The notes beneath the pieces are model-generated. The model made no database searches and had not been told where the DNA came from. It saw only the letters and a list, made by a program, of their open reading frames with translations. A DNA stretch of 37,984 nt from a virus: IMG/VR virus record IMGVR_UViG_3300047462_000755, positions 1 through 37,984 of that record. The stretch is one strand, 5' to 3'. The first letter of the stretch is position 1. Each line of letters begins with the position of its first letter. This document shows, in pieces, positions 31,731 to 37,984 of this stretch. A program made the position numbers and the translations under genes.

Positions 31731-32601
31731 TTTGATGCTGATTTTTGTTTGTGGGCATGCACCAGGCGTTTTACCCGGCGCAGCGAATAGTTATTTTGTT
31801 CGTTAAGGCAGTCGTTAATAATGCTGTAGGCTTTTTCGGGGCTTTCTACGCCGTTGGCTTTTACAATTTCAAGTACATCTTTTTCGCACGGCGGCGTTAA
31901 CTCAATCCACTTTGCGCCGATTCGGTCAAACAGGGTATTCCAGTTTACCTTTTGGCTTTTATACCCATTTTCGGCCATTAGCTTTAAAACAGATGTGCCA
32001 AGCAAAACAAAGCCGCATACCTCCTCCAACTTGTTGTACAGGTCTATAAATTGCGATCTTACCGAAGTGTCCCTAACGCGCTCTAATTCGTCTATCACGA
32101 ATATTGGTGCCTCCAGTTTGGATACCACTCCTATGATTTGCTGTTGAATGTCGTACAGGTTGTAGCTATTAGCTTGCTTACCCAGCGATTTGAGTATTTC
32201 GGTATAAAACGACCTCACTTTCATAATATCCACGCATTTTACAACAATGATATTTTTTGAGTAGCCGATAGCTGGTTAAGGGTGTGCGTTTTGCCGCTGC
32301 CTGGATGGCAGATGATACCGAATGAATTGCCGTGTAGCCTGGCATCGTTAAAATGGCCCATAAGCTTTAAATAGGGCGTGGTATCAACATGCACCCAGCG
32401 TTCATCCAATTTGCAATTTAAGATAGCGGCCACTTTGCGCCACATATCGTCACTTAACAATTCGGTTTTGTCGTTAAGCATGTTGCTGATTGTTGCGTTT
32501 GATATCCCCAACTCAACACCGGCCTTTTTGCCGCTACCGATGTGTGCTACCCGTTTGTTTAGTTCGCACTTTATTAGTTCCTTTGTGTTCTGATCAATCA
32601 T
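31727..32601 (-). pseudogene. MuB-like transposition ATPase, frameshifted
   Basis: The first frame (32601-32239) has an N-terminal HTH (KKAGVELGISNATISNMLN, about 25-43) and Walker A HPGSGKT (residues 99-105), then stops. The second frame (from about 32255 on) resumes the domain with NIIVVKCVDIMKV and Walker B PIFVIDELERV, continuing to residue 290 overall. The two are in -1 relation across a run of six A (message) where seven would restore the frame. Total length matches MuB (312 aa). MuB captures target DNA and stimulates MuA. Whether the shift is mutation, slippage or error is unresolved. Confidence 0.83.
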
Positions 32602-32625
32602 TTTTTTAAGTTTTAAAATTTATGG

Positions 32626-32653
32626 TTAGCCGCGCCGGGGGGTGCGGCTTTTT
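32626..32653 (+). terminator. Rho-independent terminator-like hairpin, plus strand
   Basis: AGCCGC/GCGGCT stem with a G-rich loop, followed by TTTTTTT on the plus strand, between the MuA and MuB genes. It would stop antisense transcription; on the coding strand it lacks a U-tract. Confidence 0.5.
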
Positions 32654-32671
32654 TTATGCTTTGTCTTTTGC

Positions 32672-32714
32672 CTATCCCTCCCTCTCTGCCGGAAAGGGCC
32701 GGGGTTAGGCTACA
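32672..32714. repeat. REP-like palindrome (copy C)
   Basis: Contains CCCTCCCTCTCTGCCGGAAAGG and a GCCGGGGTTAGGC tail covering the stop codon of the transposase (32710-32712). Related in layout to copies A, B and D. Confidence 0.6.
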
Positions 32715-34761
32715 TTTCGTCGTAAATGCTCCAGGATTTTTCCACCACTTCACCCTCTCCTTTGGAGATGGACGGGGTGAGGCAATCTTCATATCCGCCC
32801 AATACTTTTTGCGCTTTGTGATTGATGGCTTTAGTGAGTACCCCGGCCTGTACAAGGCTGGAAGCGTCTATTTTAGCCCGTTCCAAACGTGCGTCCCTGT
32901 CGGTAACGTAGGTGTTAAGCTTATTCATTATCGCTTCTTTTTCTTGCATGCGTTCGTCGCGCATTGCGCCGTCTCCTGGTGTCATATCGGCAAGGGCAGC
33001 TGGTTGCAGCTTGTAGGCAGAGGCCACAAAGCGCAGGCCTTTGTTATCGGTAACCAATACCTGGCTCATGTCGGTAGGGTCGTAGGTAATCTCTACCCGT
33101 TTGTTCAAATTTTCGGGGAACAATGCCGCAGGAACGTCATAGCTGTACTTCACGTTATTGATCTGGAAGTTTAACCCGCTTACGGTAAGCCTTGCAGGCT
33201 CATGCGGCTGGTGCTTTTTGCCAAAAAGTTCAATCCGGTTTTCGTTGGTAATGGCGCGGCTTTTGCAAAAATCGCTTTGCATAAAAGCATCAAGCCATTG
33301 TTGTTGTCGGGTCTGTTCGGTGTCAGCTACCAGGCTGTGGCGCATGGTATTGATTGCCATTTCTATCACGGCTTCCGCATGTTGTTTCTCCGGGAAATCC
33401 TTGCTTCTTTTTTGTAAAGCTTCCGGGTTGGGGCGGCTTGTTTCGCTCTTTGCAGTAATGTTACCCCCGGAGTAATTCGGGAATACCTTTAACACTTTGT
33501 GCAGCGGTCGGCCAAAAACCCGCTCTATGTACTTACTCTGCGCCACTTGCGCCGGAAAGAAAATAGACTGTTGTTTAAAGTTTAGAAAAGTAGCTAATTC
33601 GCCCTCCAACTTCGGGTCAATGCTCCACTTATCCGTTTTTACCTGGTGCCACAAATGCGGTTGGCCTGTTAGGTCAACAATGTGCGCCATTGCATTTCGG
33701 TAAGCCTCTTTAACCAGTTCTATCGTAACCGTTTCGCCAACTGCATATCCTAAAATGTAATCATTAAAGGTATCTATCACCACGTACATCACCGGGCGGT
33801 AATAACTGTTGGTATGCTTTTTACCGTTGCTGTAGCTGATCTCCTTAAAGTACAAGTCCAGCACGTTGTCGTCGCTGTTAATCAGCATTAGCGGCGATGT
33901 GGCCCGGCTTTGCTTAATTTGCTTGCTGTATTTGTTATAAGCAGCTTTTTGGCCTATCCTGGCGGCATCCACTTCATAACCACGGGTGCGCCTGCGGTAG
34001 GCAACTGCCGACCCGGTAATGGTTTTGCGGCCATTTTTTGCCGCCCACAGGTTATAACTGGCAGCTATAACTTCGTCGTCGTGCTTATTATCTATTTCAA
34101 TAAGCTTCATTAGCACGTCTTCCGCTTCCTGATCTTTTACTTTTTTGCTGTTTTCGTTACCAAAACGGTGTTCATCCTTCTTAATAAGCAGCTTAAAACC
34201 CGCTTCGGTGTTAAAACCGGCCTTTTTATAGTCCTGTAACGTCTCTGAAAGCCGGATTCTGTTTTTAGGCAAATGCACGTTTTCAGCCTTTAAAACATCG
34301 GCCACAATAAGCCAAAAAGCGGCCATATTGATATTAAAATCACGCTTTAAAGCTATTTTATCCGTAGTATAATGCTGTATAGCGTCTAAGTAGGTTATAG
34401 CTTTGGTGTATCGGTCGCGGTACTGCTCTGGCAGCTTGCTGCCGTTTGGCAGTACATAACGGGTATAAAAATCCCTGGCTATAGTATTCCAGTTGATCTT
34501 TACCCACTCTGTTAATGGCTTCGTAAGGACGTATTTATAAGGGTCACCGTATTTTTCTTTAATCGCAACCTTATATTTTTCGGGTAATGTTTCGTATTCG
34601 ATCAGAACAGTACTACCGATACCACCACCCCGGCCAAAAACGGTTATTTTCTTACCCTTACGATGATATTGATAGTTATCCGCTTTCATAATAGCGGGTA
34701 CGATTTCATCGTATTCAAGACATAAAATATTGTTACTATAGAACTTCATAAGGATTAACAT
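32710..34761 (-). CDS. MuA-like DDE transposase
   Basis: A 683-residue transposase (start 34761; the Met at 34749, MKFYSN, is alternative). N-terminal DNA-binding regions (about 1-280) are followed by the RNase H-like core. Catalytic residues align to MuA: Asp297 (LINSDDN), Asp377 (HQVKTDK) and Glu413 (KYIERVFGR), matching MuA D269, D336, E392. The later segment SGGNITAKSETSRPNP is the MuA-like loop. The C-terminus carries a foreign-looking LTPSISKGEGE peptide from a REP-like insertion. It joins phage ends to target DNA and drives replication. Confidence 0.93.
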   Translation of the reverse strand: MLILMKFYSNNILCLEYDEIVPAIMKADNYQYHRKGKKITVFGRGGGIGSTVLIEYETLPEKYKVAIKEKYGDPYKYVLTKPLTEWVKINWNTIARDFYTRYVLPNGSKLPEQYRDRYTKAITYLDAIQHYTTDKIALKRDFNINMAAFWLIVADVLKAENVHLPKNRIRLSETLQDYKKAGFNTEAGFKLLIKKDEHRFGNENSKKVKDQEAEDVLMKLIEIDNKHDDEVIAASYNLWAAKNGRKTITGSAVAYRRRTRGYEVDAARIGQKAAYNKYSKQIKQSRATSPLMLINSDDNVLDLYFKEISYSNGKKHTNSYYRPVMYVVIDTFNDYILGYAVGETVTIELVKEAYRNAMAHIVDLTGQPHLWHQVKTDKWSIDPKLEGELATFLNFKQQSIFFPAQVAQSKYIERVFGRPLHKVLKVFPNYSGGNITAKSETSRPNPEALQKRSKDFPEKQHAEAVIEMAINTMRHSLVADTEQTRQQQWLDAFMQSDFCKSRAITNENRIELFGKKHQPHEPARLTVSGLNFQINNVKYSYDVPAALFPENLNKRVEITYDPTDMSQVLVTDNKGLRFVASAYKLQPAALADMTPGDGAMRDERMQEKEAIMNKLNTYVTDRDARLERAKIDASSLVQAGVLTKAINHKAQKVLGGYEDCLTPSISKGEGEVVEKSWSIYDEM
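32745..32786. repeat. REP-like palindrome (copy D) inside the transposase gene
   Basis: CACCC...GGGGTG outer arms around TCTCC-TTT-GGAGA; on the coding strand it encodes LTPSISKGEGE, a peptide type seen where such Bacteroidota repeats fall in genes. It lies in the last 15-25 codons of MuA. Confidence 0.65.
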
Positions 34762-34810
34762 GGGGCTTGCTCCCGCCCCGGTCTCGAACCGGGGAGATTG
34801 CCTAACGGGA
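34762..34810 (-). promoter_or_regulatory. Leader hairpins upstream of the transposase
   Basis: The message leader can form hairpin 1 (CCCCGGT...ACCGGGG, 34776-34794) or hairpin 2 (GGGGC...GCCCC, 34762-34779), which share the same bases and exclude each other. The hairpin 2 loop contains GGGAG, an SD-like sequence 8 bases before ATG 34761. Hairpin 1 contains GGTTCGAGACC, resembling a tRNA T-arm. Confidence 0.55.
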
Positions 34811-35254
34811 TTAAATAACAGGTACTAATTTTTTGCTTGCTGCTTTAGCTGCGGTGCGCTTTTGCCTGCGCTTTGCGTTTTGTGTAGCCTTTTGGGCCAT
34901 TACCTTTAAGCCTTTGCTTTCGGCTAAAAAGCTGTACTGGATAATAAATACAGGCACAATCAGGTCTAAAAACACGTCTCCGGCGTAGTCAAACCCGAAG
35001 CTCACGGGCTTACCCGTATAGATCAGGTTAATGATAAAGCTGGAAAGCCCGGCTATAACCGCTTGTTGCTTTTTTCCGTAGTGTATAAATAGGTAAACGC
35101 CTATTTCTAAGCTGATAGCGGCTACATAGGCGCAAAGCAGGTTTCCGTACAGGTTACCCGTTTTAAAGTGCCTCATGAACACGTATGCGGTACTGCTTAC
35201 CTGCGTAAACAGGGAGCCGCAAAGGGCGATGTTGATTAAATATTGCTTTTTCAT
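34811..35254 (-). CDS. Early membrane protein, unknown
   Basis: A 147-residue protein with about four hydrophobic segments (residues 5-25, 38-58, 64-79, 88-107), followed by a long basic tail (QKATQNAKRRQKRTAAKAASKK). It is encoded between a small membrane protein and the transposase in the leftward early operon. Possible roles include superinfection or host-envelope functions, by position only. Confidence 0.65.
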   Translation of the reverse strand: MKKQYLINIALCGSLFTQVSSTAYVFMRHFKTGNLYGNLLCAYVAAISLEIGVYLFIHYGKKQQAVIAGLSSFIINLIYTGKPVSFGFDYAGDVFLDLIVPVFIIQYSFLAESKGLKVMAQKATQNAKRRQKRTAAKAASKKLVPVI

Positions 35255-35265
35255 GTCCGTTCGGG

Positions 35266-35424
35266 TTAGCGGTTAACGAATGCTTGAGGACACAACCAGG
35301 CAAATAACAGCGTCACGGTTACGTACAGGAATACCATGAAGCCAATGCCTTCAATAAGGGTTACACCCTCCTTGCTGATAAGGCGGCGCGGGATGGTTAC
35401 GATTTGAATAGTGATCTTTTTCAT
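35266..35424 (-). CDS. Small 52-residue membrane protein
   Basis: A short open frame from ATG 35424 to TAA 35266: MKKITIQIVTIPRRLISKEG, then VTLIEGIGFMVFLYVTVTLLFAWLCPQAFVNR. One clear transmembrane stretch (about 22-44). It abuts the next membrane gene by 11 bp and has a long homopolymer tract just upstream. The coding sequence has normal phage codon use. Function unknown; a small early membrane protein. Confidence 0.7.
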   Translation of the reverse strand: MKKITIQIVTIPRRLISKEGVTLIEGIGFMVFLYVTVTLLFAWLCPQAFVNR

Positions 35425-35432
35425 TTTTTTAG

Positions 35433-35453
35433 TTTTTTTTTTGGGGGGGGGGG
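35433..35453. repeat. Homopolymer tract T10 G11
   Basis: Ten T followed by eleven G (plus strand), giving C11-A10 in the leader of the small membrane gene at 35424. Such tracts are prone to slippage. Confidence 0.75.
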
Positions 35454-35477
35454 ATTTATGGTTGTTTAAGAATTTGC

Positions 35478-35744
35478 TTACTCGTTTTTGCCTTTAAGGT
35501 GATCTATCACCTCTTTAGCCATAGCTACAATGTGCATTTGCTCATCTACAATCAGTTCCTTGCAGTACATTACCAGTTTAGCCGTTTCGCTTTTGTTGTC
35601 GCGGTCGCCGGTAAGAACTTTTTTAGCGTAACTGGTGGATACGCCTGTAATAAGGGCTATTGACTCTGCTGTAGGGGGTTGCAGCACTGGCAATACCTCT
35701 TTTTTGTTACAAGTCGTTTTTATTGTTTTATATTTACTGTCCAT
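35478..35744 (-). CDS. Ner/Cro-like HTH regulator
   Basis: An 88-residue protein with an HTH-like region ESIALITGVSTSYAKKVLTGDRDNKSETAKLVMYCKELI (about residues 28-65). It is divergent from the LexA/CI-like repressor and first in the leftward early operon, exactly where Mu encodes Ner. The promoter and operators lie in the shared intergenic region. It would repress both divergent promoters during lytic development. The Ner label is by position. Confidence 0.7.
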   Translation of the reverse strand: MDSKYKTIKTTCNKKEVLPVLQPPTAESIALITGVSTSYAKKVLTGDRDNKSETAKLVMYCKELIVDEQMHIVAMAKEVIDHLKGKNE

Positions 35745-35762
35745 TGTGTACGTTTGCGTTCA

Positions 35763-35793
35763 CAAACATATACTAAAAAAGTATAATTACAAA
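35763..35793 (-). promoter_or_regulatory. Early leftward promoter (Bacteroidota -33/-7)
   Basis: On the minus strand TTTG (35790-35793) precedes TATGTTTG (35763-35770) by 19 bp, matching the Bacteroidota promoter consensus TTTG-N19-21-TAnnTTTG. Operator O1 lies between the two elements. Transcription would start about 12 bp before the Ner-like ATG (35744). Confidence 0.75.
35769..35785. promoter_or_regulatory. Operator O1 (TATAC-N7-GTATA)
   Basis: Perfect inverted repeat TATAC taaaaaa GTATA, inside the early promoter spacer. Binding here would block RNA polymerase. Confidence 0.7.
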
Positions 35794-35798
35794 CTTTA

Positions 35799-35815
35799 TA
35801 TACAAAAAATGTATA
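35799..35815. promoter_or_regulatory. Operator O2 (TATAC-N7-GTATA)
   Basis: TATAC aaaaaat GTATA, 30 bp from O1 centre to centre and ending 1 bp before the repressor ATG (35817), so it would also affect repressor expression. Confidence 0.7.
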
Positions 35816-35816
35816 A

Positions 35817-36707
35817 ATGCTTATCAGTGAGAAAATAAAACTGGCAAGAAAGCTGATAGGTGTGAGCCAGTCGGAGGCTTCTATTAAATCTGGAGTAGAG
35901 CAAAAGGATATATCGTTGCTGGAAAGTGGGAAAAAGAAGTTCGTTCCCGATGAGTATATACAATTTTTGTATAAATGTGGTATTGATCTAAACACCCTGT
36001 TTAACCCCGATGCAGAATTACGGCTTTTAGGTGCTAATACCCCCGTAGCTAACAAGCCAGATCATTTACTAAGTGATACAGTTCTTACCTATACCCCTGC
36101 CGATAAAAAGGATTTATTAAAAAAAAATACTACACCCAACACTACATCCAATACCGTTTTAACCCCTCAATTTATAACGGTTGACAGCGAAGGAAACGAG
36201 AATATTTTGTTTGTTTCTGTGAGGGCCGCTGCGGGTTATTTGAACGGCTACCAGGATAGGGAGTATATTGAAACGTTGCCTTCGTTCACTTTACCGCAGC
36301 TTAAAAACGGCACCTTTCGCGCTTTTGAAGTCGATGGCGACAGTATGTTCCCAACACTCGAAAACAAAGAAACTGTAATAGGAAAGTACTTAGAGCGATT
36401 AGAAAATATCCGGGAAGATTACGTATATATCGTGGTTACTAAAGACAGGGGAGCGGTAGTTAAACGCCTGTTAAACAGGATAGATAAGTACGGTTATATC
36501 GTTGCTAAAAGCGATGCGCTCGATAATCGCAACCTATACCCAAATATCGAAATTTACGCTGATGACATACTGGAAGTTTGGGAGGCAGTAGCACACATCA
36601 ACTTTAAATTTAAACATCCTACAGATATGTACAAGCGGGTCAACAATATCGAAGCCGACATGAGCGAAGTGATGCGCCTTCTAAAGAAGAACAACCTTTT
36701 ATCGTAA
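35817..36707 (+). CDS. LexA/CI-like phage repressor (XRE HTH + S24 peptidase)
   Basis: A 296-residue repressor. N-terminal XRE-type HTH (about 5-55, RKLIGVSQSEASIKSGVEQKDISLLESGKK). A Ser/Thr/Asn-rich linker follows to about 125. The S24 domain has the AAAGYL cleavage site (Ala139-Gly140 region), catalytic Ser176 (GDSMFPTL) and Lys216 (GAVVKRLL). Autocleavage on RecA activation would derepress the early promoter. Divergent from the Ner-like gene, with operators between. A third operator lies within the gene at 35957. Confidence 0.9.
   Translation: MLISEKIKLARKLIGVSQSEASIKSGVEQKDISLLESGKKKFVPDEYIQFLYKCGIDLNTLFNPDAELRLLGANTPVANKPDHLLSDTVLTYTPADKKDLLKKNTTPNTTSNTVLTPQFITVDSEGNENILFVSVRAAAGYLNGYQDREYIETLPSFTLPQLKNGTFRAFEVDGDSMFPTLENKETVIGKYLERLENIREDYVYIVVTKDRGAVVKRLLNRIDKYGYIVAKSDALDNRNLYPNIEIYADDILEVWEAVAHINFKFKHPTDMYKRVNNIEADMSEVMRLLKKNNLLS
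35957..35973. promoter_or_regulatory. Operator O3 within the repressor gene
   Basis: TATAC aattttt GTATA, the same inverted repeat as O1/O2, 158 bp downstream of O2 inside the repressor coding region, and likewise followed by AAATG. It could bind a distal repressor dimer for looping or roadblock. Confidence 0.65.
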
Positions 36708-36874
36708 ATGGTACATAATGCTTTAAAAGGCTTTAAAATGGTATTTAAAATGGAAGCAAAATAGCATCATCCGGTACATCTCGTTTTTTTCCATTTTTTC
36801 AAAAACCGCCTTAATCGTACAGATTTCGGACTTTTTTATAATCTATATTGTTATAAGTGGATTAAACCCCCTTA
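36708..36874. mobile_element. Right prophage end (attR) with transposase-site-like repeat
   Basis: Gene-free 167 bp ending CTTA at 36874, the inverse of the left end TAAG. TGTTATAAGTGGATTA (36849-36864) is the inverse copy of the left-end motif at the same 10-bp offset, and a partial second motif (GGACTT, 36829-36834) lies further in. Confidence 0.8.
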
Positions 36875-36878
36875 GATG
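36875..36878. repeat. Target-site duplication, right copy (GATG)
   Basis: GATG at the start of the right host flank repeats the GATG at 1657-1660 that ends the left host flank. Confidence 0.75.
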
Positions 36879-37130
36879 GAAGAGTTTTTCGAGGTGTTAA
36901 CCTGGCTCCAGTTGGGTATTCACAATAAACCGATAGGCGTTTTAAACGTAAATGGTTTTTACGATCATTTGCTGTTGCAGCTCGATGTGATGGTAGAGCA
37001 GCGTTTTCTTAAACCTGCCAACCGCAAGCTGGTGATCACTTCCGGAGATCCGGTTGAACTGATTAGCCTCATGTCTGATTTTAAAGCTGCACCGGACGAA
37101 GTTTGGTTCAAAGACCGCAACCTGGTTTGA
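36876..37130 (+). pseudogene. LOG-family phosphoribohydrolase, C-terminal part
   Basis: From ATG 36876: MEEFFEVLTWLQLGIHNKPIGVLNVNGFYDHLLLQLDVMVEQRFLKP..., the C-terminal half of the LOG gene interrupted at 1660. The EE after Met provides the catalytic Glu of PGGxGTxxE. The ATG formed by the duplication could allow translation of an isolated fragment, but without the nucleotide-binding N-terminus it would be inactive. Confidence 0.92.
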
Positions 37131-37153
37131 TGCGTATGCGTTGCTGAATGGTC

Positions 37154-37984
37154 TTATTGGGTTAACAACTGCGACGCGCCATCGCTGCTAAAACAATAAT
37201 TAAGGACGGCCGCCAAACGTATGCCCGCCCGCTCAATGCGGCGCTTTAAAACGGGCAAATGCGACTCATAATAAGTTTCGTCAAAACGATTATCATTTTC
37301 TGCTTCGGCGTATAAAATAGTGCTGATCTGGTAGCTTTCGTAAAGCCAAATCATGATGCTGTCGTGTTGCCATTTGTTTATTTGTACCGGCGTTGCCGTG
37401 TCGTAATCTTTAGCAATTTGCTGAAAGCTCAATTTCTGTCTGTCGAGCAGACCGTAATCCCAAAGGCTATGCAGGTCGGTATAATAGCCCCCAAACTTAA
37501 CTGCTATGTTGTTGCCGCCCTTATCTTCCTCCCGGCTTACGTGCATCGGCTGATGCATATCGCCAACTAAATGCACGATCATCTTTACCAGGTGAGACTC
37601 GAAGCCTTTTATTTTACCGGCGCTAAGTTTTATTGTGCCCGGGTTCTTTAAATAAAGAATATCAATTATAAGATTGTTATAGATATTCGGCTGACGGTCA
37701 TGCAGTACAAAGTCGCGAAAGCCCTCATAACTCAAGCCCGGCGGCACATTTATGTAATGCCAGGGGGCTGTATAGCGGTAGTTTGGGTCGCTTTTTATTT
37801 CATCGGCATAAGTGCTTACATCGGCAAGGCTCTTTCCACCCAATAACTCAGAAACGTCGGCTTTCGCTTGGGGCGACAAATGATTTTCGGCTATTTGGCC
37901 AATGGCGCGATGCCCGGTTTCGCCCCAGGAAACAAGCAGTAACAACAAAAATATCCAAAAACAAGTCACTCCGGTCTTCTTCAT
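37154..37984 (-). CDS. S1/P1-type nuclease, secreted
   Basis: A 276-residue protein with an N-terminal hydrophobic signal (residues 5-18) leading to mature Trp20. All nine S1/P1 trinuclear zinc ligands can be placed with family spacing: Trp20, His25, Asp61, His76, His138, Asp142, His148, His172, Asp176 (WGETGH, YADEI, WHYINV, HLVGDMHQPMH, DLHSLWD). S1/P1 enzymes hydrolyse single-stranded DNA and RNA and 3'-nucleotides in the periplasm or outside the cell. The start is at the window edge, so upstream regulation is not visible. Confidence 0.92.
   Translation of the reverse strand: MKKTGVTCFWIFLLLLLVSWGETGHRAIGQIAENHLSPQAKADVSELLGGKSLADVSTYADEIKSDPNYRYTAPWHYINVPPGLSYEGFRDFVLHDRQPNIYNNLIIDILYLKNPGTIKLSAGKIKGFESHLVKMIVHLVGDMHQPMHVSREEDKGGNNIAVKFGGYYTDLHSLWDYGLLDRQKLSFQQIAKDYDTATPVQINKWQHDSIMIWLYESYQISTILYAEAENDNRFDETYYESHLPVLKRRIERAGIRLAAVLNYCFSSDGASQLLTQ

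Larger units (their letters stand above)
1661..36874. mobile_element. Mu-like transposable prophage (about 35.2 kb)
   Basis: The element is bounded by inverted ends TAAG...CTTA and a GATG target duplication. It contains the full Mu-type gene set: repressor, Ner-like HTH, MuA-like transposase, MuB-like ATPase, Gam, gp16-like, terminase, portal, head, contractile tail, lysis genes. Its length is close to Mu (about 37 kb). Gene order differs from Mu: early genes run leftward from the right end, the packaging genes run rightward, and the capsid, lysis and tail genes run leftward. Two frameshifted genes, MuB-like and methyltransferase-like, raise doubt about whether it is fully active. Confidence 0.93.

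Noticed and set aside
32656-33174. 172-codon plus-strand frame opposite the MuA C-terminus
   Set aside because: It lies antisense to the transposase and reads through two REP-like elements; no independent support.
34765-34795. Possible tRNA gene
   Set aside because: Only a T-arm-like hairpin is present; no D-arm, anticodon arm or matching acceptor stem can be drawn.
1-37984. CRISPR array
   Set aside because: No regularly spaced repeat-spacer array is visible; the direct repeats found are two-copy or tandem.
1-37984. Site-specific (tyrosine or serine) integrase
   Set aside because: No such gene is present; integration is explained by the MuA-like transposase and the target duplication.

Overview
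The window holds a nearly complete Mu-like transposable (DDE-transposase) prophage of about 35.2 kb, at 1661-36874, inside a chromosome of the phylum Bacteroidota. A Sphingobacteriaceae host such as Mucilaginibacter or Pedobacter is my inference, not a demonstrated assignment. Supporting signs are Bacteroidota-type promoter elements (TAnnTTTG), weak or absent Shine-Dalgarno sequences, REP-like palindromes that encode LTPS-type peptides, a DUF2586-type tail sheath and a tail-fibre N-terminus seen in Bacteroidota phages.

Host flanks: at the left are an unknown protein (1-390), a probable PIN-type toxin-antitoxin pair (478-1120) and the 5' part of a LOG-family phosphoribohydrolase gene (1328-1660). 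The 3' part of the same LOG gene resumes at 36875-37130, followed by a leftward S1/P1-type nuclease (37154-37984). The phage sits exactly in the catalytic PGGxGTxxE motif. It is flanked by a GATG duplication and has inverted ends (TAAG...CTTA) with repeated transposase-site-like motifs 10 bp inside each end.

Phage layout: the right end has a LexA/CI-like repressor (rightward, 35817-36707) divergent from a small Ner/Cro-like HTH gene. The control region between them carries a recognisable leftward promoter and perfect TATAC-N7-GTATA operators, with a third copy inside the repressor gene. A long leftward early operon (35744 to about 24496) encodes small membrane proteins, the MuA-like transposase, the MuB-like ATPase (frameshifted), Gam, a RecA-fold ATPase, DUF4406, an ASCH-like protein, a gp16-like protein, a DNA methyltransferase-like protein (frameshifted), an HNH nuclease, a Mor/C-like candidate late activator and a secreted moron.

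The late genes are split into two divergent operons from a control region at 17916-18176. Rightward (18177-24499) are the terminase subunits, the gp36-like connector, portal, F-like head protein, G-like protein and gp37-like tail terminator. Leftward (17915-1808) are the protease/scaffold, major capsid protein, a lysis cassette (holin, GH24 endolysin, candidate unimolecular spanin), sheath, tube, tail chaperone with a -1 frameshift site, tape measure, hub, spike, baseplate, fibres, a second holin-like protein and a DUF5675-like protein, ending at a strong terminator.

The genes describe a contractile-tailed (myovirus-type) transposable phage. The repressor holds the early operon off; on induction MuA and MuB replicate the element by transposition; a Mor/C-like activator then probably opens the divergent late region. 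Two single-base frameshifts, in MuB and the methyltransferase, suggest decay, sequencing error or recoding.
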